A stretch of 64,000 nt of DNA from positions 620,001 through 684,000 of the forward strand of contig JAHLEZ010000015.1 of NCBI GenBank assembly GCA_020726505.1, given 5' to 3'. Positions 24,841-35,978 of this stretch are shown piece after piece. Origin of the DNA: Leptodontidium sp. MPI-SDFR-AT-0119 (lineage: Eukaryota; Ascomycota; Leotiomycetes; Helotiales; Leptodontidiaceae). The position numbers were made by a program, and so were the translations under genes. The notes beneath the pieces were generated by a model. That model did no database searches. It saw nothing but the letters and a program-made list of their open reading frames with translations, and was not told where the DNA came from. The stretch's first letter is position 1; every line of letters begins with the position of its first letter.

Positions 24841-26754
24841 GGAGTTGGTTGGGTGTTTGGGTGTTTGGGCGTTGGTGGTGGAAAACGGAGGAGTGCTACA
24901 GTCGGATTTCACAAACTCTTGAGAAGCAGCTGCCGGGGGTTTATAAGAAGGGCGCGGTGCATAAATGGCGAACTGGGGATGTTTCCTTTCCCCTCGTTTT
25001 TCTTCCGGATTGCTGGGTACCTGGGGCGTTTATTGACATTTTCTTTGATGAACTACCGAACTACAAAAACCAGCAGCGAGAGTATGTAGGTAGGTATAAA
25101 ATGACCCTCACGGATAGAGAATGCCAAAAATACGAGTCTACAAACACGATGCTCACGTACTATGATATGTGCAATATCGTTCTGTTGCTGTAGTTCGAGT
25201 GCTACCTCTTCTAAACTGCCATTAAACTCAAGCAAGGCTCGCTTACTTGGGGGTTACACCAGCTCCTTATTCTCTGCGTATGAGTTGATAGGGCTTCGGC
25301 TTCTTGAGGGTTTCTGTAGATTGACGTGGAGGATGCAAGTGTGCTATATGCGTATCTTGAATCTTGAATCGCGGATGCGGCTTTCATTACGAGATGAGAT
25401 AGGCACCTGAAGTATCTACGTGATTTTCCGAAATGAAAACCTACTCGCTTCCTTACTTGAGGCCGGAAAAAGGTATTGGTTACTATAACCATAGTGATAG
25501 TGCGTTCACCGGTACTGTACCAAAAAAATGACAGACGCAGATCAGACGAAGATGTGGAGCAGTGACGAGGAATATGCCTCATCTCTATTTCTAGATTCCA
25601 TTTATCCTCCCTTCCTCCCTCATGATCTAGATCCCGATCCCATTCCAACAATCTGCCTCTTCAAAAACCCACCAAGGTAGGTACCTATATAATCGTAGAG
25701 CTGCGGATGAGCTTAGGGACGGACAATAGACGATAACCCAGCCCGGTAAGCGAGAAATTTACCTCCCAGTAGGGTCAACATATAACCAAATAAGCAAATA
25801 CCTGCCTGACATCTCTCCAAAGGGTGGTATCCATTGCGCGTTACATCAGTTGGTAAGGTCGTTCCACTCGTCTATTCTAGCACACAGGTGTTAGTACCGG
25901 GCTTGTTGGTCTGGCTTTTGTCTTTGGATTCTACGCGCGCGAAAGCATTTTTGTTTCATTTTTTGTTCCCAATTGGGTATTTTCTTTCCTTTTTTCCGCC
26001 TCTCCTTTTTTTCTAGTTTTCTTTTTTCTTTTTGGCACGATTTGGGTGTAAATCTCACCAGTTGAGCACTCAAAATACGACTCCTCGCATGATTCTGAGA
26101 AGGGGAGGATCAGATGTCAGATGGTGGATGGGCTGATATCCCCACTTTGTTTTCGAGCGGATGGCGTTTTCGTATGGGAAATCAGGTCATCTAGCCCGTT
26201 CTTTTGAATAGGGCGAGGGAAGGTAGGGAGAGAGGGGAGTGATAAGAGGGTGGACTTCCCCGCTGGGAGGAAGGTTTGTTTGGAAAGGCTTTTGAATTTT
26301 TTTTTGTGACACTTTTGTTGAAGATATGTCTACAACCGAGTCTTGTGTGCAGCGACCTCGAAACCTCGTGCAGCTTTCTTGCTCGCCCTTCTTCTCCCTT
26401 CCGCTCCTGCATTAAGTTATCACTAAGTAAAGCCATCTCGATAGGACGCAGGGAGAGGTAAGGTTGCCCCTCTCAACGGTGCAGATAAGTCACAGCTGAG
26501 CAAATCATGAAAGATAGCAGAGGTGGGTGGGTATAGGTTTGATTACCAGCAGGGCCGGCCAGCAAACCATTCTTATATTGATGGAAAGAATCCCGTCTAA
26601 TCGCCACACCATTCATCTGGCAGAAATGTTCTAGTATAATATGCAGTCCCGATTGCCCGCTACAAAGTCGCTCCAACAATGCAAATATCCCCAACACCCC
26701 GATGGCCAGCATAGAAAACAGAAGCGAGGCTAGGAAAGACCCAAGATCGAGTGT
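24841..26754. other. intergenic, convergent 3' flanks
   Basis: 1.9 kb between the F-box-like gene (+) and NAD kinase (-), both ending toward it. It contains T-rich tracts (about 25955-26030 and 26288-26305). A tRNA-like D-arm at about 25845-25870 was examined and rejected. No gene supported. Confidence 0.5.
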
Positions 26755-28617
26755 CTAGAGGTCTAAAGAGCTCGTCTTCTTTCGCAGAGGGCTTGTGGCC
26801 GTGCTTGTCTCCTCGCTGGTGCCATAGGCCGAATCATCAAAGTCGATGTCCCATTCCGTCTCTTGCTCTTGGTTTTCCTCGAGACCATCCCACCCTTTTT
26901 GGGCTGCGCCTCGGGTGTTCCACTTGAGAGATGTCGATACGCTCTCGAACCATTCGGCACCGGATTTCATGACGGTGGGGAATGGGTACTGCGATGCGGC
27001 AATGGTGATGTGATCGCCCTGCTTCAGTTCCACGCGGTTCTTGCCATCGAACGAACAGTACGCAGTGGCACGAGAGTTCCGAGGGATGGAGACACGAAGC
27101 AACATCGTGTCAGACAGAACCATTGGACGGAAGGACAACGTGTGAGGGCAAATGGGTGTGAGGAGGATGGCAGGGATATCAGGGTGGACGAGAGAACCAC
27201 CAGCTGACAGAGAATAGGCCGTCGAACCAGTTGGGGTGGCGAAAATGCAGCCATCCGCTTGTACGACGGTGAGTAACTCGTCGTCTCCGTAGAGCTCGAG
27301 GTTGGAGACGTAGGGGGATGGTCCACGGTCGATGACAAGCTCGTTGAGAACCTCAAACTGCTCGGCCTCCTCTGGTTCGTTCCTTGATGCTCCACCTTTG
27401 TAGACGGTACACGTGAATCGCATACGCATACTAACTCGCATACCCTCTTCTCCCATGACCTTGTTCAACTGCTCTTTGAACTTGTCGTATTCAAAATTGG
27501 TCAGGAATCCGAGACTACCGAGGCTGAATGACAAGATGGGAGGAACGATGCCTTGGAACAACCAAGATGTGAACAGCACGGTCCCGTCGCCACCAAGTGT
27601 TAAGACGAGGTCAAACTTTTCGGGTTGGTTCCGACACATTTCCGGTTTCCAGTATTTGAGGAGATGTTGGAAGCGGGGATGATCCTCCAACATTTGTTCG
27701 GCACCGAATCTTTTTGAACTCTGTAACTTGGCATCCACGTAAACGTTAACACCAAGCTCCGAGCCATATCTTGGGGTGCTCATGAGCCATGTCGCAAGTT
27801 CTCTGGTCAAGTGAACTAACTGATTGTCCCTGGCCTTGGTGACGATCATGACATTGCGGACAGCTCTCTTGATTGGACGGCGTTGCAATTGTTTTGATAT
27901 CTCTCGGACTCCAGTGGCGGTAGCCAACAGTCTCGAATGAGACATCCATTCGTTGCCTCTGATCTCCTCCAGCACCTTGTCAATGTTCAGAACATCGTCG
28001 AAACGTTCGTGGTAGAAGCATGGGGATTGAAGAGAGTTGAATCGAGGTGTAGTGGGAGTGCCGTTACGTATGGCAAGATCTGAAAGAGCGGCAGAGAGCC
28101 TTTGGGACGTGGAGGTTCCGGGTCGGTTCTCCATTTGGTTCTGTGCGGATACCATCCCTGATAGAGACAAGTCCCGAGGATTGTGGTTTCTTCCTGCGGA
28201 TGCCAATGCCTTGATGATGGTCTGTCTAGGAATGGACTCAACGGACAACGCGTTCTTGCGGTGGGTGAATGTAGGTTTCGAAAGTCGTGACGGAAAGACC
28301 GGAGACGAAGGGAGAGAGGCAGAATCACTCGGTGAATTTTGGCCTACAGTGGTAGCAGCAGAAAAAGAAGTTTCGGACGGATCATTGTCAATGTCGTATG
28401 AATGTGTCGTGTTCAGAGGACCAAGCTGTTGTGCGTACTCGCGGAGAAGATTGTCTCCGATACCACCAGATCCTTTCAGTCCATTGTTCGTAGAAGCGCG
28501 AGACAAGATGTCTTTCTGGTAGGAAGGAGGAGAAACTTCATCGATGGAGGGAAGGGGGAAGTTATCAGGGTTTGTCAGCGCTGGGTGGATTGACGTGGGA
28601 GATCGAAGGGCAGACAT
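26755..28617 (-). CDS. NAD(H) kinase (Utr1/Pos5 family)
   Basis: Makes NADP from NAD and ATP, supplying NADPH for biosynthesis and redox defence. Single exon, 620 residues, start ATG 28615-28617, stop TAG. The first about 210 residues are Ser/Pro-rich and disordered. The catalytic domain has the family signature LVLTLGGDGTVLFTSW (about residue 340), the FSLGSLGFLTNF loop, and the second conserved region ADGCIFATPTGSTAYSLSAG (about 455) followed by LLTPICPHTLSFRP. The length and N-terminal tail fit a cytosolic Utr1-like enzyme more than mitochondrial Pos5, which has a targeting peptide; that choice is inference. The C-terminal tail is acidic and Ser/Thr-rich. Confidence 0.95.
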   Translation of the reverse strand: MSALRSPTSIHPALTNPDNFPLPSIDEVSPPSYQKDILSRASTNNGLKGSGGIGDNLLREYAQQLGPLNTTHSYDIDNDPSETSFSAATTVGQNSPSDSASLPSSPVFPSRLSKPTFTHRKNALSVESIPRQTIIKALASAGRNHNPRDLSLSGMVSAQNQMENRPGTSTSQRLSAALSDLAIRNGTPTTPRFNSLQSPCFYHERFDDVLNIDKVLEEIRGNEWMSHSRLLATATGVREISKQLQRRPIKRAVRNVMIVTKARDNQLVHLTRELATWLMSTPRYGSELGVNVYVDAKLQSSKRFGAEQMLEDHPRFQHLLKYWKPEMCRNQPEKFDLVLTLGGDGTVLFTSWLFQGIVPPILSFSLGSLGFLTNFEYDKFKEQLNKVMGEEGMRVSMRMRFTCTVYKGGASRNEPEEAEQFEVLNELVIDRGPSPYVSNLELYGDDELLTVVQADGCIFATPTGSTAYSLSAGGSLVHPDIPAILLTPICPHTLSFRPMVLSDTMLLRVSIPRNSRATAYCSFDGKNRVELKQGDHITIAASQYPFPTVMKSGAEWFESVSTSLKWNTRGAAQKGWDGLEENQEQETEWDIDFDDSAYGTSEETSTATSPLRKKTSSLDL

Positions 28618-30867
28618 GATGGAGCAGACGGGGTGGAGGCTCGGAGTTGAGTGAATATTAAGACCGGGGTGTGGTGATAAGGTTGCCGGGGCTTTTTATC
28701 GGACGGAACGTAGTCGGGGAGGACTTGACTGGACTGGATTTGCGGACTCCTCACAAATCGAAAGAATAGACCGTTGAATCGTTCTATTGTGACAGTCAGG
28801 CGGACCGGACTGATTGGAATAGATTGTTGGATTATTGCTGGAATATTGCTGGCGGGTCAATATTACCAAGTGGGCTGGCTGCTTGTACTGAATCCAAGAT
28901 GGATGTCGGGGCAATGTCCGTGGGATGCCTGCCGTAAGAAGCAACCGGAGTCTATTTTGATTTCTGATCAGGGAACTGGACTGGGCCGAGCTGGAAGCGT
29001 TTATCCGTACAGTACGGCGAGTCTGTCTGAGGGATTAGTTAGCACCGTCTCTCCAATGGCATATCTGCGCCATCCTTCGAGTAAAGACTCCGATTGGATT
29101 TGCTGGGCCCTGGAGGAACAGCTGATCGATGGAGTGTCGACGTTGATATTCGTTTGTGATATCTTGCAGAAGTAAAGAAAGAGGGGTGCCGAAGTGACTC
29201 CTGTGATGTGATGGGGATGTGATGTGATTGATTGACATGCCAATTGCGGGAGCGGGACAACGCCAGTGGGAATCGTCCCTAACTAGACTTGGACTGGCTC
29301 CCGCCATCGAGTCCACGAGCATGGAGCTGTGATGTGTGACGTTCATGTGATAGTTTGGCTTTGGCTTTGGATTGACCAAGAACCCAAATCCAAATTTGGA
29401 GACGTCGGTGATGGATGAAGGAAATTTTACTTACTCGATCGACCGAAGCTGTCTGTCACTTAAGCGAGAGAAGCTGGCTGCAGGATGCAGGATGCAGGTG
29501 TGATCTCTGTCCTTACTCGTCGATCAGATCGTTCCAGATGCAGGTCAAACTTTCTGAGCAGCGCGTGTCGGAGGGCTAATATTTGGTGATAGTGATAGTG
29601 ATGTGATGACGTTGCAGGACGCAGAACTCCAGTTGCAAAGAGAAGATAGGTAGGTATATATAGAATGTGTGTGACGAAGAGTGTCGTGGTGTTGATGTCG
29701 CCGAATGCGGGTATCGAGAGAAAGAAGAGAAGAAAAAAGATGACGCCCGGTCTATAATCTATTAAAATGAATCGACGCCGAAAATGCAACAATAAACAGA
29801 TGAAGTCTAGGTGCAGGGACTGAACATTATTCGGCGAAGTGGAAGAAGGTATGAATGAACAAGGCAAACGAGAGGCAAGAATCGCACAAGCTGCCAGAGC
29901 TCTGCTTGGGAAGTGGAAGCTGGTGCGTTGGGTCTGGTGGGAAAGACTGCAGAACAGAACAGACTCTCCACAACAGAGCGCAGTCCAAAGTTGTCTTATA
30001 CGCCAGCCTCAGTCTTGGACTCTTGAGCTTCTTACGACGGGCGGGGAGCATTCGCAGGCGAGTTTCGATGTATCGTCGTCTCAAAGATCACGGGCGCGAC
30101 AGGCTAACGTTTTCAGTCCAAGGAAACCGGCGACAAGTGTCAGCTCCCAGCCAGCCAGAGCCCCGGTAACTCTTGACATCTGCATGATGTTTTGACTACG
30201 GCAAGCCAGCGGTGGGGCAGAAGCTTTTTGAGGCATGTCCTCCGGCTCATCAAACACTATTGAGGCTGGGCGACTGCGTATCTCTACGAGGCTTCGTCTG
30301 ATCCTCCATGGCTGGAAAAGCTTCAACAGCCACAGTACTGAAGGCCCCACGCTGCCAGAAAAAGGGGCAGCAGCTTGCATCACATCCTGAATTGGCCATG
30401 TGTGTCAACAAGCTCCGAAGTCCCGATTACTGTCACAAAAACAAGGGTGCTTCACCACGTTGATTGGGGACTGAGCGTCTGTGAAACTTCGCTTCAATCA
30501 GGGGTTCGGATACCCCCAAACTGCCTCGCTACCAAATGCCTGCCGCACACCGTCCGTCTGCCATTCAAATCCCAAGAGTCAAGACCCCAAGACATCTTTA
30601 TGTCACTCTATTTTTAAGCTAACGTCCCTCCTTCTTTCATGAATCGTGATCGTGAAAGCCCACGGTCCGACCCTAGCTTCATTAGGGAGCTTAGCCGCCG
30701 TAAATCCTCCCCGTCTTGGCATTCATGCCTTTGCACCTTCTAGAGATTCCTTCCCCTCAGAAAGCGCTGTCATGTCCGGTCCACGCGGCGAGAAAGTCCC
30801 TGGCGAGCTGTCGTGAAACGTTTTGGCCGTTGTGGAGATGTCAACAATCGAGCATCGTCCAGCTTGT
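28618..30867. other. intergenic: NAD kinase promoter and RRP46 3' flank
   Basis: 2.2 kb between two minus-strand genes. It contains TGTGATG-type degenerate repeats at about 29200-29340 and GTGATA repeats at 29587-29610. Open frames here are short, overlap each other and lack splice logic. No gene supported. Confidence 0.5.
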
Positions 30868-31751
30868 TCAGTCTTTCCATTGGAAGTCACTCTCGATCTT
30901 GTCCTCCAGAGTTGATTTGACAAACATCAGCATGCTTCCGCTCTTCTCGTCCATATCCTCCTCACCCATGAGCCTGCCCCCAGATGTTTGTGAATCGTCG
31001 CAGCATATTGCTTTTGCGGCGTCATGAACCGCCTCCCAATCCTTCAAAGAAAAGTCACCTTCGCTCTCCGCAACCAATAAATCCCCATGGGATGTGAAAG
31101 CCATCACATGGACCGAGCTGGCGGCTTGAGATTCAAGGAGCGTGGGGTTCACGAGAATGCTCCTGGAGGAGCCGTCTGAAGTCACAGCAAGGAATGTTGA
31201 GGTCAGTGTCATGGAGAGAGGCATCGAGGCGGATAGCAGGGCCAGAACTGCGGTTTGAAGGAGTGTAGGGAGGATAGGTAGGTTCTGGGTGTGTCGGGTT
31301 AGCCTTCGGTCCCTACAGAATGGTTACAAGTTATATGTACCGAGCTTGCTTGTATCAACTTCGACCCCGCAGTATCATTCTCAGGTGTACTCGTGATCTG
31401 GAGAGTGATTTGGATTAAGGTCCGCGGGAAGTTGTGAATGAGTATGATCTGGCGGAGGGTAGATTGCAGGATGGATTCAAGATGTCGCTCCCGTGTACCT
31501 AAAACCAGCAAAGTCAGTATAACCGCAATGAGGCAGATATATCCGGAAGAGAGATCGATACCTCCAACACCAGCCGCAGGCCGTACGACAACATCAATTG
31601 CGGCTTCTTCTGGAAGCTCGTCTCGCCGTTGGATCTCGAGGGGTCCATTGACTGCGCCAATGACTGTGTAGCCATTTTGTGAGAATGTCGCGGAGCCATC
31701 TGTACGGTGGAGGTGCGACAAGATTGCCGTTGGCTCTGTGGAGGGCGCCAT
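30868..31751 (-). CDS. RRP46: exosome core subunit RRP46 (RNase PH fold)
   Basis: Subunit of the six-member RNase PH ring of the RNA exosome, which processes and degrades RNA 3' to 5' in nucleus and cytoplasm; in eukaryotes the ring is catalytically inert. Exons on the minus strand: 31562-31751, 31341-31498 and 30868-31284; 254 residues, start ATG 31749-31751. Both introns are GT/AG and keep frame; the first (63 bp) happens to be stop-free, so an unspliced reading also stays open. Motifs: DGSATFSQNGYTVIGAVNGP (about 18-37), the RNase PH strand block EAAIDVVVRPAAG, then RHLESILQSTLRQIIL and PRTLIQITLQI, and LLQTAVLALLSASMPL in the third exon. It is divergent from RRD1, 244 bp away. Confidence 0.93.
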
Positions 31752-31995
31752 GTTGTGTAGCAATTAGGGGTTCTGGACTGGGGAGGATAGTCTTCGTCAA
31801 CTCAAGTCAGGAAAGCTGTGTTTGTTGATCTGCCACCCCTCGATTGACTTTTTTGGTAGAGCTCCAGTGAGTGGCTTGACGCTAAAATGCGGGCGCTATC
31901 GCCGCCACCCCTCCTCCAGAGGTCCCTGACCTGGCGATCAGCATTAACTCATCTTGCTCCCAGAAGCATCACAATCAACAAAACCACCATCCAAA
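31752..31995. promoter_or_regulatory. compact bidirectional promoter of RRP46 and RRD1
   Basis: Only 244 bp separate the two divergent start codons. Both core promoters must fit here, so co-regulation is plausible. No TATA box is obvious. Confidence 0.6.
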
Positions 31996-33294
31996 ATGCC
32001 ATCAACCACGGCGACTCCCACAACTTCCAAAGACATACCTTCTGCGGCTATACCTGATCTGCGAGATCGTTTACCAAAGTTACAACCTCGTCGCAGACAA
32101 GTTCCTCCATCGAATCCCTTACCTGTTCCAGAGACCCCAGAACTACCTTCACCACCAGATCTCTCAACTTTGACGTTCAAGAAACCCTCGAGGCGGATTC
32201 TTTCCTCGAAAGACCATGATATGTTCCTCGCATCACCGACATACAAGCTGGTTGTAGGCTTTGTGTTCAGCCTCACAGAATCGGTTGTTGACACCCCGGT
32301 TTCAGCGGTACGAGATGGTGATTTGAGCCCAGCGGTCAAGACGATCCTCCAAATACTTGATAAAGTGCAAGACGTAGTCGAGAGGAGTCCACCAGAAGAG
32401 CAAGGTGATTCTCGATTTGGGAATAAGGGCTTCCGGGATTTCCTCGACCTAGCTGCAGAGGAGCATATGGAGTGGCACAAACAACTCGGCATAACCTCCT
32501 CCACCGCCATCACCGAAATATCTACGTACTTCTTACAGTCCTTTGGTAACCGCACAAGGATAGATTATGGCTCAGGACATGAGCTGAATTTCATGCTCTG
32601 GCTGCTGTGCCTCTACCAACTCGGCATCGTCACTCGATCTGACTTTCGCCCCCTCGTCCTGAGAGTGTTTACCCAATACCTCTCTCTAATGAGAATAATA
32701 CAATCATCATACTATCTGGAGCCGGCCGGTTCGCATGGGGTTTGGGGCCTCGATGACTATCAATTTCTCCCATTCCTCTTCGGTTCCTCCCAACTCCTCC
32801 ACCACCCCTTCATCCGCCCCCTCTCCATCCACCAAAACCTCATCCTCGAAGAATACGGCAACGATTATCTCTACCTAGGCCAAGTGAACTTCGTCAACAG
32901 CGTAAAGAACGTCGAAGGACTACGCTGGCACAGCCCCATGCTGGATGACATCTCATCCGCCAAATCTTGGAGCAAAGTCGAAGCTGGTATGCGTCGAATG
33001 TTCGTAGCTGAAGTTCTGAAGAAGCTGCCTGTCATGCAACACTTCCTATTCGGCTCGTTAGTACCAGCGGTAGAAGAGATGAGCACAGAAGAAGAGTTTG
33101 GAGTCCCGAGTGAGGAAGAGGATCCAGAGGGCGGAGAGACTGTGGTCATGGTAGATGGCATGAGACACGTGCATCAGATGAATAGCTGGGGCGACTGTTG
33201 CGGTATCAAAGTACCCAGCAGCGTTGCCGCAGCTCTGGAGGCGAAGAAGAGGGGTACAGGAGGACAGGGACTCAGGCGTATACCATTCGATTAA
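31996..33294 (+). CDS. RRD1: PP2A phosphatase activator PTPA (Rrd1/Ypa1 type)
   Basis: Peptidyl-prolyl isomerase and chaperone that activates PP2A-type phosphatases. Single exon of 432 residues from the ATG at 31996. Conserved PTPA features: GNKGFRDFLDLA (about 137), YFLQSFGNRTRIDYGSGHELNF (about 175-196), LRVFTQYLSLMRIIQ, the stretch SHGVWGLDDYQFLPFLFGS (about 245-263), and HSPMLDDIS. The C-terminal tail after residue 370 is acidic and includes the block VHQMNSWGDCCGIKVPSS. Two paralogues (Rrd1, Rrd2) exist in most fungi; the long acidic C-terminal tail makes me favour Rrd1, but I could not test this. The 5' side is shared with RRP46. Confidence 0.94.
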   Translation: MPSTTATPTTSKDIPSAAIPDLRDRLPKLQPRRRQVPPSNPLPVPETPELPSPPDLSTLTFKKPSRRILSSKDHDMFLASPTYKLVVGFVFSLTESVVDTPVSAVRDGDLSPAVKTILQILDKVQDVVERSPPEEQGDSRFGNKGFRDFLDLAAEEHMEWHKQLGITSSTAITEISTYFLQSFGNRTRIDYGSGHELNFMLWLLCLYQLGIVTRSDFRPLVLRVFTQYLSLMRIIQSSYYLEPAGSHGVWGLDDYQFLPFLFGSSQLLHHPFIRPLSIHQNLILEEYGNDYLYLGQVNFVNSVKNVEGLRWHSPMLDDISSAKSWSKVEAGMRRMFVAEVLKKLPVMQHFLFGSLVPAVEEMSTEEEFGVPSEEEDPEGGETVVMVDGMRHVHQMNSWGDCCGIKVPSSVAAALEAKKRGTGGQGLRRIPFD

Positions 33295-34232
33295 GCATGG
33301 GTACTTACTGGCCCAGATGTAAAACAGACTGGACGAATTCTCGCACTCCAGAAAACTCAATCTACTTTCCCTGTGGTCATCATTCATATTCAAGTGTTCT
33401 GGAACTTCCTTGCATGAAATTGGAGTCGATAGACTTTCAGGGTCCAAACACTCAGCTTACAGTATCTTCCCTGCGACATTCTTGCACCCTCCCACCTTCC
33501 AGAATTTCTCTTCAAAACTCAAAGTCATAAAACCGTACATTCCAAATTCCAAATCTTCAACAAATATCAAACCTCATCTTTATATTATACAGTAGAGTAA
33601 GTGTAGTACATGCGAGATCAGACCCTCGCTTCACTAATCAGGTGCAAACCAATATTCTACCAGTAGTATTTCTACTTCCACCCACACCCCAATGAAAGTC
33701 CCAGATCCCATTCGAAAGCTCGCAACGAATTACCAAAATAGAGATTTGGATTTTTAGGGATGCGATAGGTTGTACTGTCTGTCCGTGTTTCTTGTTGTGA
33801 ACTGTTCTGGAAACATCTGCATGCCGGACTTGGACTTGAACTTTGTGGGAAGGAAGTGGGAAGTGGGAATGATTTTAGGCTTACTGAAATTGGCAAGGGA
33901 CGTGAAAGGTTGAATTTTGGGTTTGGGTGGAAACGTTGATTAGGCTGTTTGTGGTTTGTTTGTGAATTGGAGTGAGAAAAAGGGAGATGAGGAATGTCTA
34001 TCTGAGTGAAGAGTACGCTGTGTTGGTTTGTTTTCATTCTATTCAATCATTAATTACAGTTAATTTACAGCACAACAGAAGCTTGGTGCATCCGAGACAA
34101 ATTCTAAAGACTCTAACAGGCGTAGCCATACATATCCTGTAGTAGTCTTCCATTATAAACCACCCAATACCATCATGCAATCATGAAATCATTACTCCAA
34201 CTCCGTACACCTTCACTTCAAACACCTTCTCA
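33295..34232. other. intergenic, convergent 3' flanks
   Basis: Lies between the 3' ends of RRD1 (+) and the P450 gene (-). AT-rich with no supportable gene. Confidence 0.5.
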
Positions 34233-35978
34233 CTACCAACCTTGAACAATTTTCGTCTTGACGTATAGTCCCTTTGCTGGCTTCGCAGTGACACCTCCTT
34301 TAATGACAACATTCTTCTCGTCTAATTCTCGCTCATCGCTCAGCGCGAACTCGAATCTACCTACCCAGGCGGCAAGTAGACACATGAATTCTGCTTTGGC
34401 AAATGCCTGGCCGATACAACTTCGGGGGCCGTGCAAAAACGTGAGGTACGAGTAGTTGCTCTGGGCACCCCCGTTCGCACTGTGGGGGTTCTTCTCGGAT
34501 GGCAGCCATCTGTCTGGGTTGAATTTTGCGCCGTCTGGACCCCAAAGAGCGGATGATTTGTTGATTGCCCAGGGGACCATCATGACACGAGTTCCTTTAG
34601 GAACGGCTTGACCGAGAATTGTGGTATCTTGGGCAGCGTCGCGGAGGGTAAGAGGGACGGGTGGGTAATAGCGAAGGACTTCGTTGCAGACCGCATTCAG
34701 GTAGGGCATGTGGTCGATATCCTGAGTTGTGACATCTTCGTTGCCGTTCACACTCGGCAGTTTTTCTCTGATTTCTGCTCGCAGTTTTGTCTGCACTTCG
34801 GGGTGGAGGCAGAGCATGTAGATTGCCCAGGTCATAGCAGTAGCGGTCGTTTCGTGTCCGGCAGCCAGGAATGTCATCAACTGATCGATAAGATTCTCCT
34901 CAGTGAAACCGCCGCTCTCAATGGCCACGCTGAGGATATCAACATCTGTAAGCTCGCCCTTTTCGAGTTTGTCCTTCTTAGATCGAATGAGTTGGCGGCA
35001 AGTAGTCCGGATGACAGCTGCGGCTGCTTCGATCTCGCCGTTTCGCTTCACGGGGATGTTACGGACAAACCAACCAGGGAGAAAGACATTGAGGAGGCCA
35101 AGAATAGCTGCTTGTCGGGAAGGCTTGAAGACGGTTCTGTAGGTGCGGTTGAGCTCCGTATCGGGATCCTTAATAGATCCAAAATCTTGTCCCATTCCTG
35201 CCAGACCAATGATGTCGAGAGTGGCCCTACTTGCCCATTCTCCAACTTCCGTGACTGCATCGCCCTTTTCAACATCTGGTCTCTTGTGCGCAGTTGGTAA
35301 TTGCGAATTCGGCATCCCACCTGCATTGATGTGATCTGTCATTGCGTTCACAGCCTCCCGAGACTTGTCCCAGAAAACTGGAACCAGATTCTTCACATGA
35401 CGATAAGCAAATGCCGGCATGAGATTCTTCCTCTGTCGCTTGTGCTCTTCGCCTTCCGCCAAGAGAACACCGATGCCTAGCAGTCTTCCAAGTCCTGTAG
35501 CAACGTGGGATGGTTTGATGAAATCGTAGTTGCGAGTAGTGAGAACTTCGCCGAGCCCTTTAGGAGTGGTAACGAAGAGACGCTCTGAGTTGAACATCCC
35601 CATATATCGAATGATGCCATCGTTTGGTACGGTTTCGATCCTAAACCACAGTCAGCTTGTAAAGGCGACGAAATGACGGCATCCAACATACCACTCGATC
35701 ATTGGCCCTCCAGTGGGTAGAGCTTTTATTTGAGCAAAGTGCCCATTCCACCAACTTCCACCGGGAGGCGTAGGGAAGTGTCTTATTGGCGAAAAGTATT
35801 TGGGATATAAGACAATCTTGTAAAATGCCCAGAGCGAGAATGACAGGATCCAGACCTGTAAGAACGTCCCAATATAACTCGGTCTTGAGAATAAGAGTAA
35901 TTCTGGCCGAAATCCAACAACAAACACTGAGGACGCGGCCGAAAACGCTGTCACAAGCTTGAAAGGTATACCGGACAT
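34233..35978 (-). CDS. cytochrome P450 monooxygenase
   Basis: Haem-thiolate monooxygenase; substrate not readable. Exons on the minus strand: 35692-35978 and 34233-35640, with a 51-bp intron splitting a Trp codon; 564 residues. An N-terminal hydrophobic segment (about 35-60, VWILSFSLWAFYKIVLYP) anchors it to the ER, followed by the Pro-rich hinge FPTPPGGSWWNGHF. The I-helix oxygen-binding motif AAGHETTATAMTWA is at about 355, the ExxR motif in EVLRYYPP at about 419, and the haem-binding loop FLHGPRSCIGQAFAKAEF holds the axial Cys near 505. Typical fungal P450 length. No secondary-metabolite backbone enzyme lies beside it, so it may be a stand-alone xenobiotic or fatty-acid type enzyme (inference). 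Confidence 0.95.

Noticed and set aside
25840..25930. tRNA-like D-arm (CATCAGTTGGTAAGG)
   Set aside because: No matching anticodon stem and no B-box GGTTCGANNCC at the right distance.
31480..31580. Unspliced reading of RRP46 through its first intron
   Set aside because: The extra 21 residues are hydrophobic and interrupt the conserved RNase PH fold; GT/AG sites and frame support splicing.
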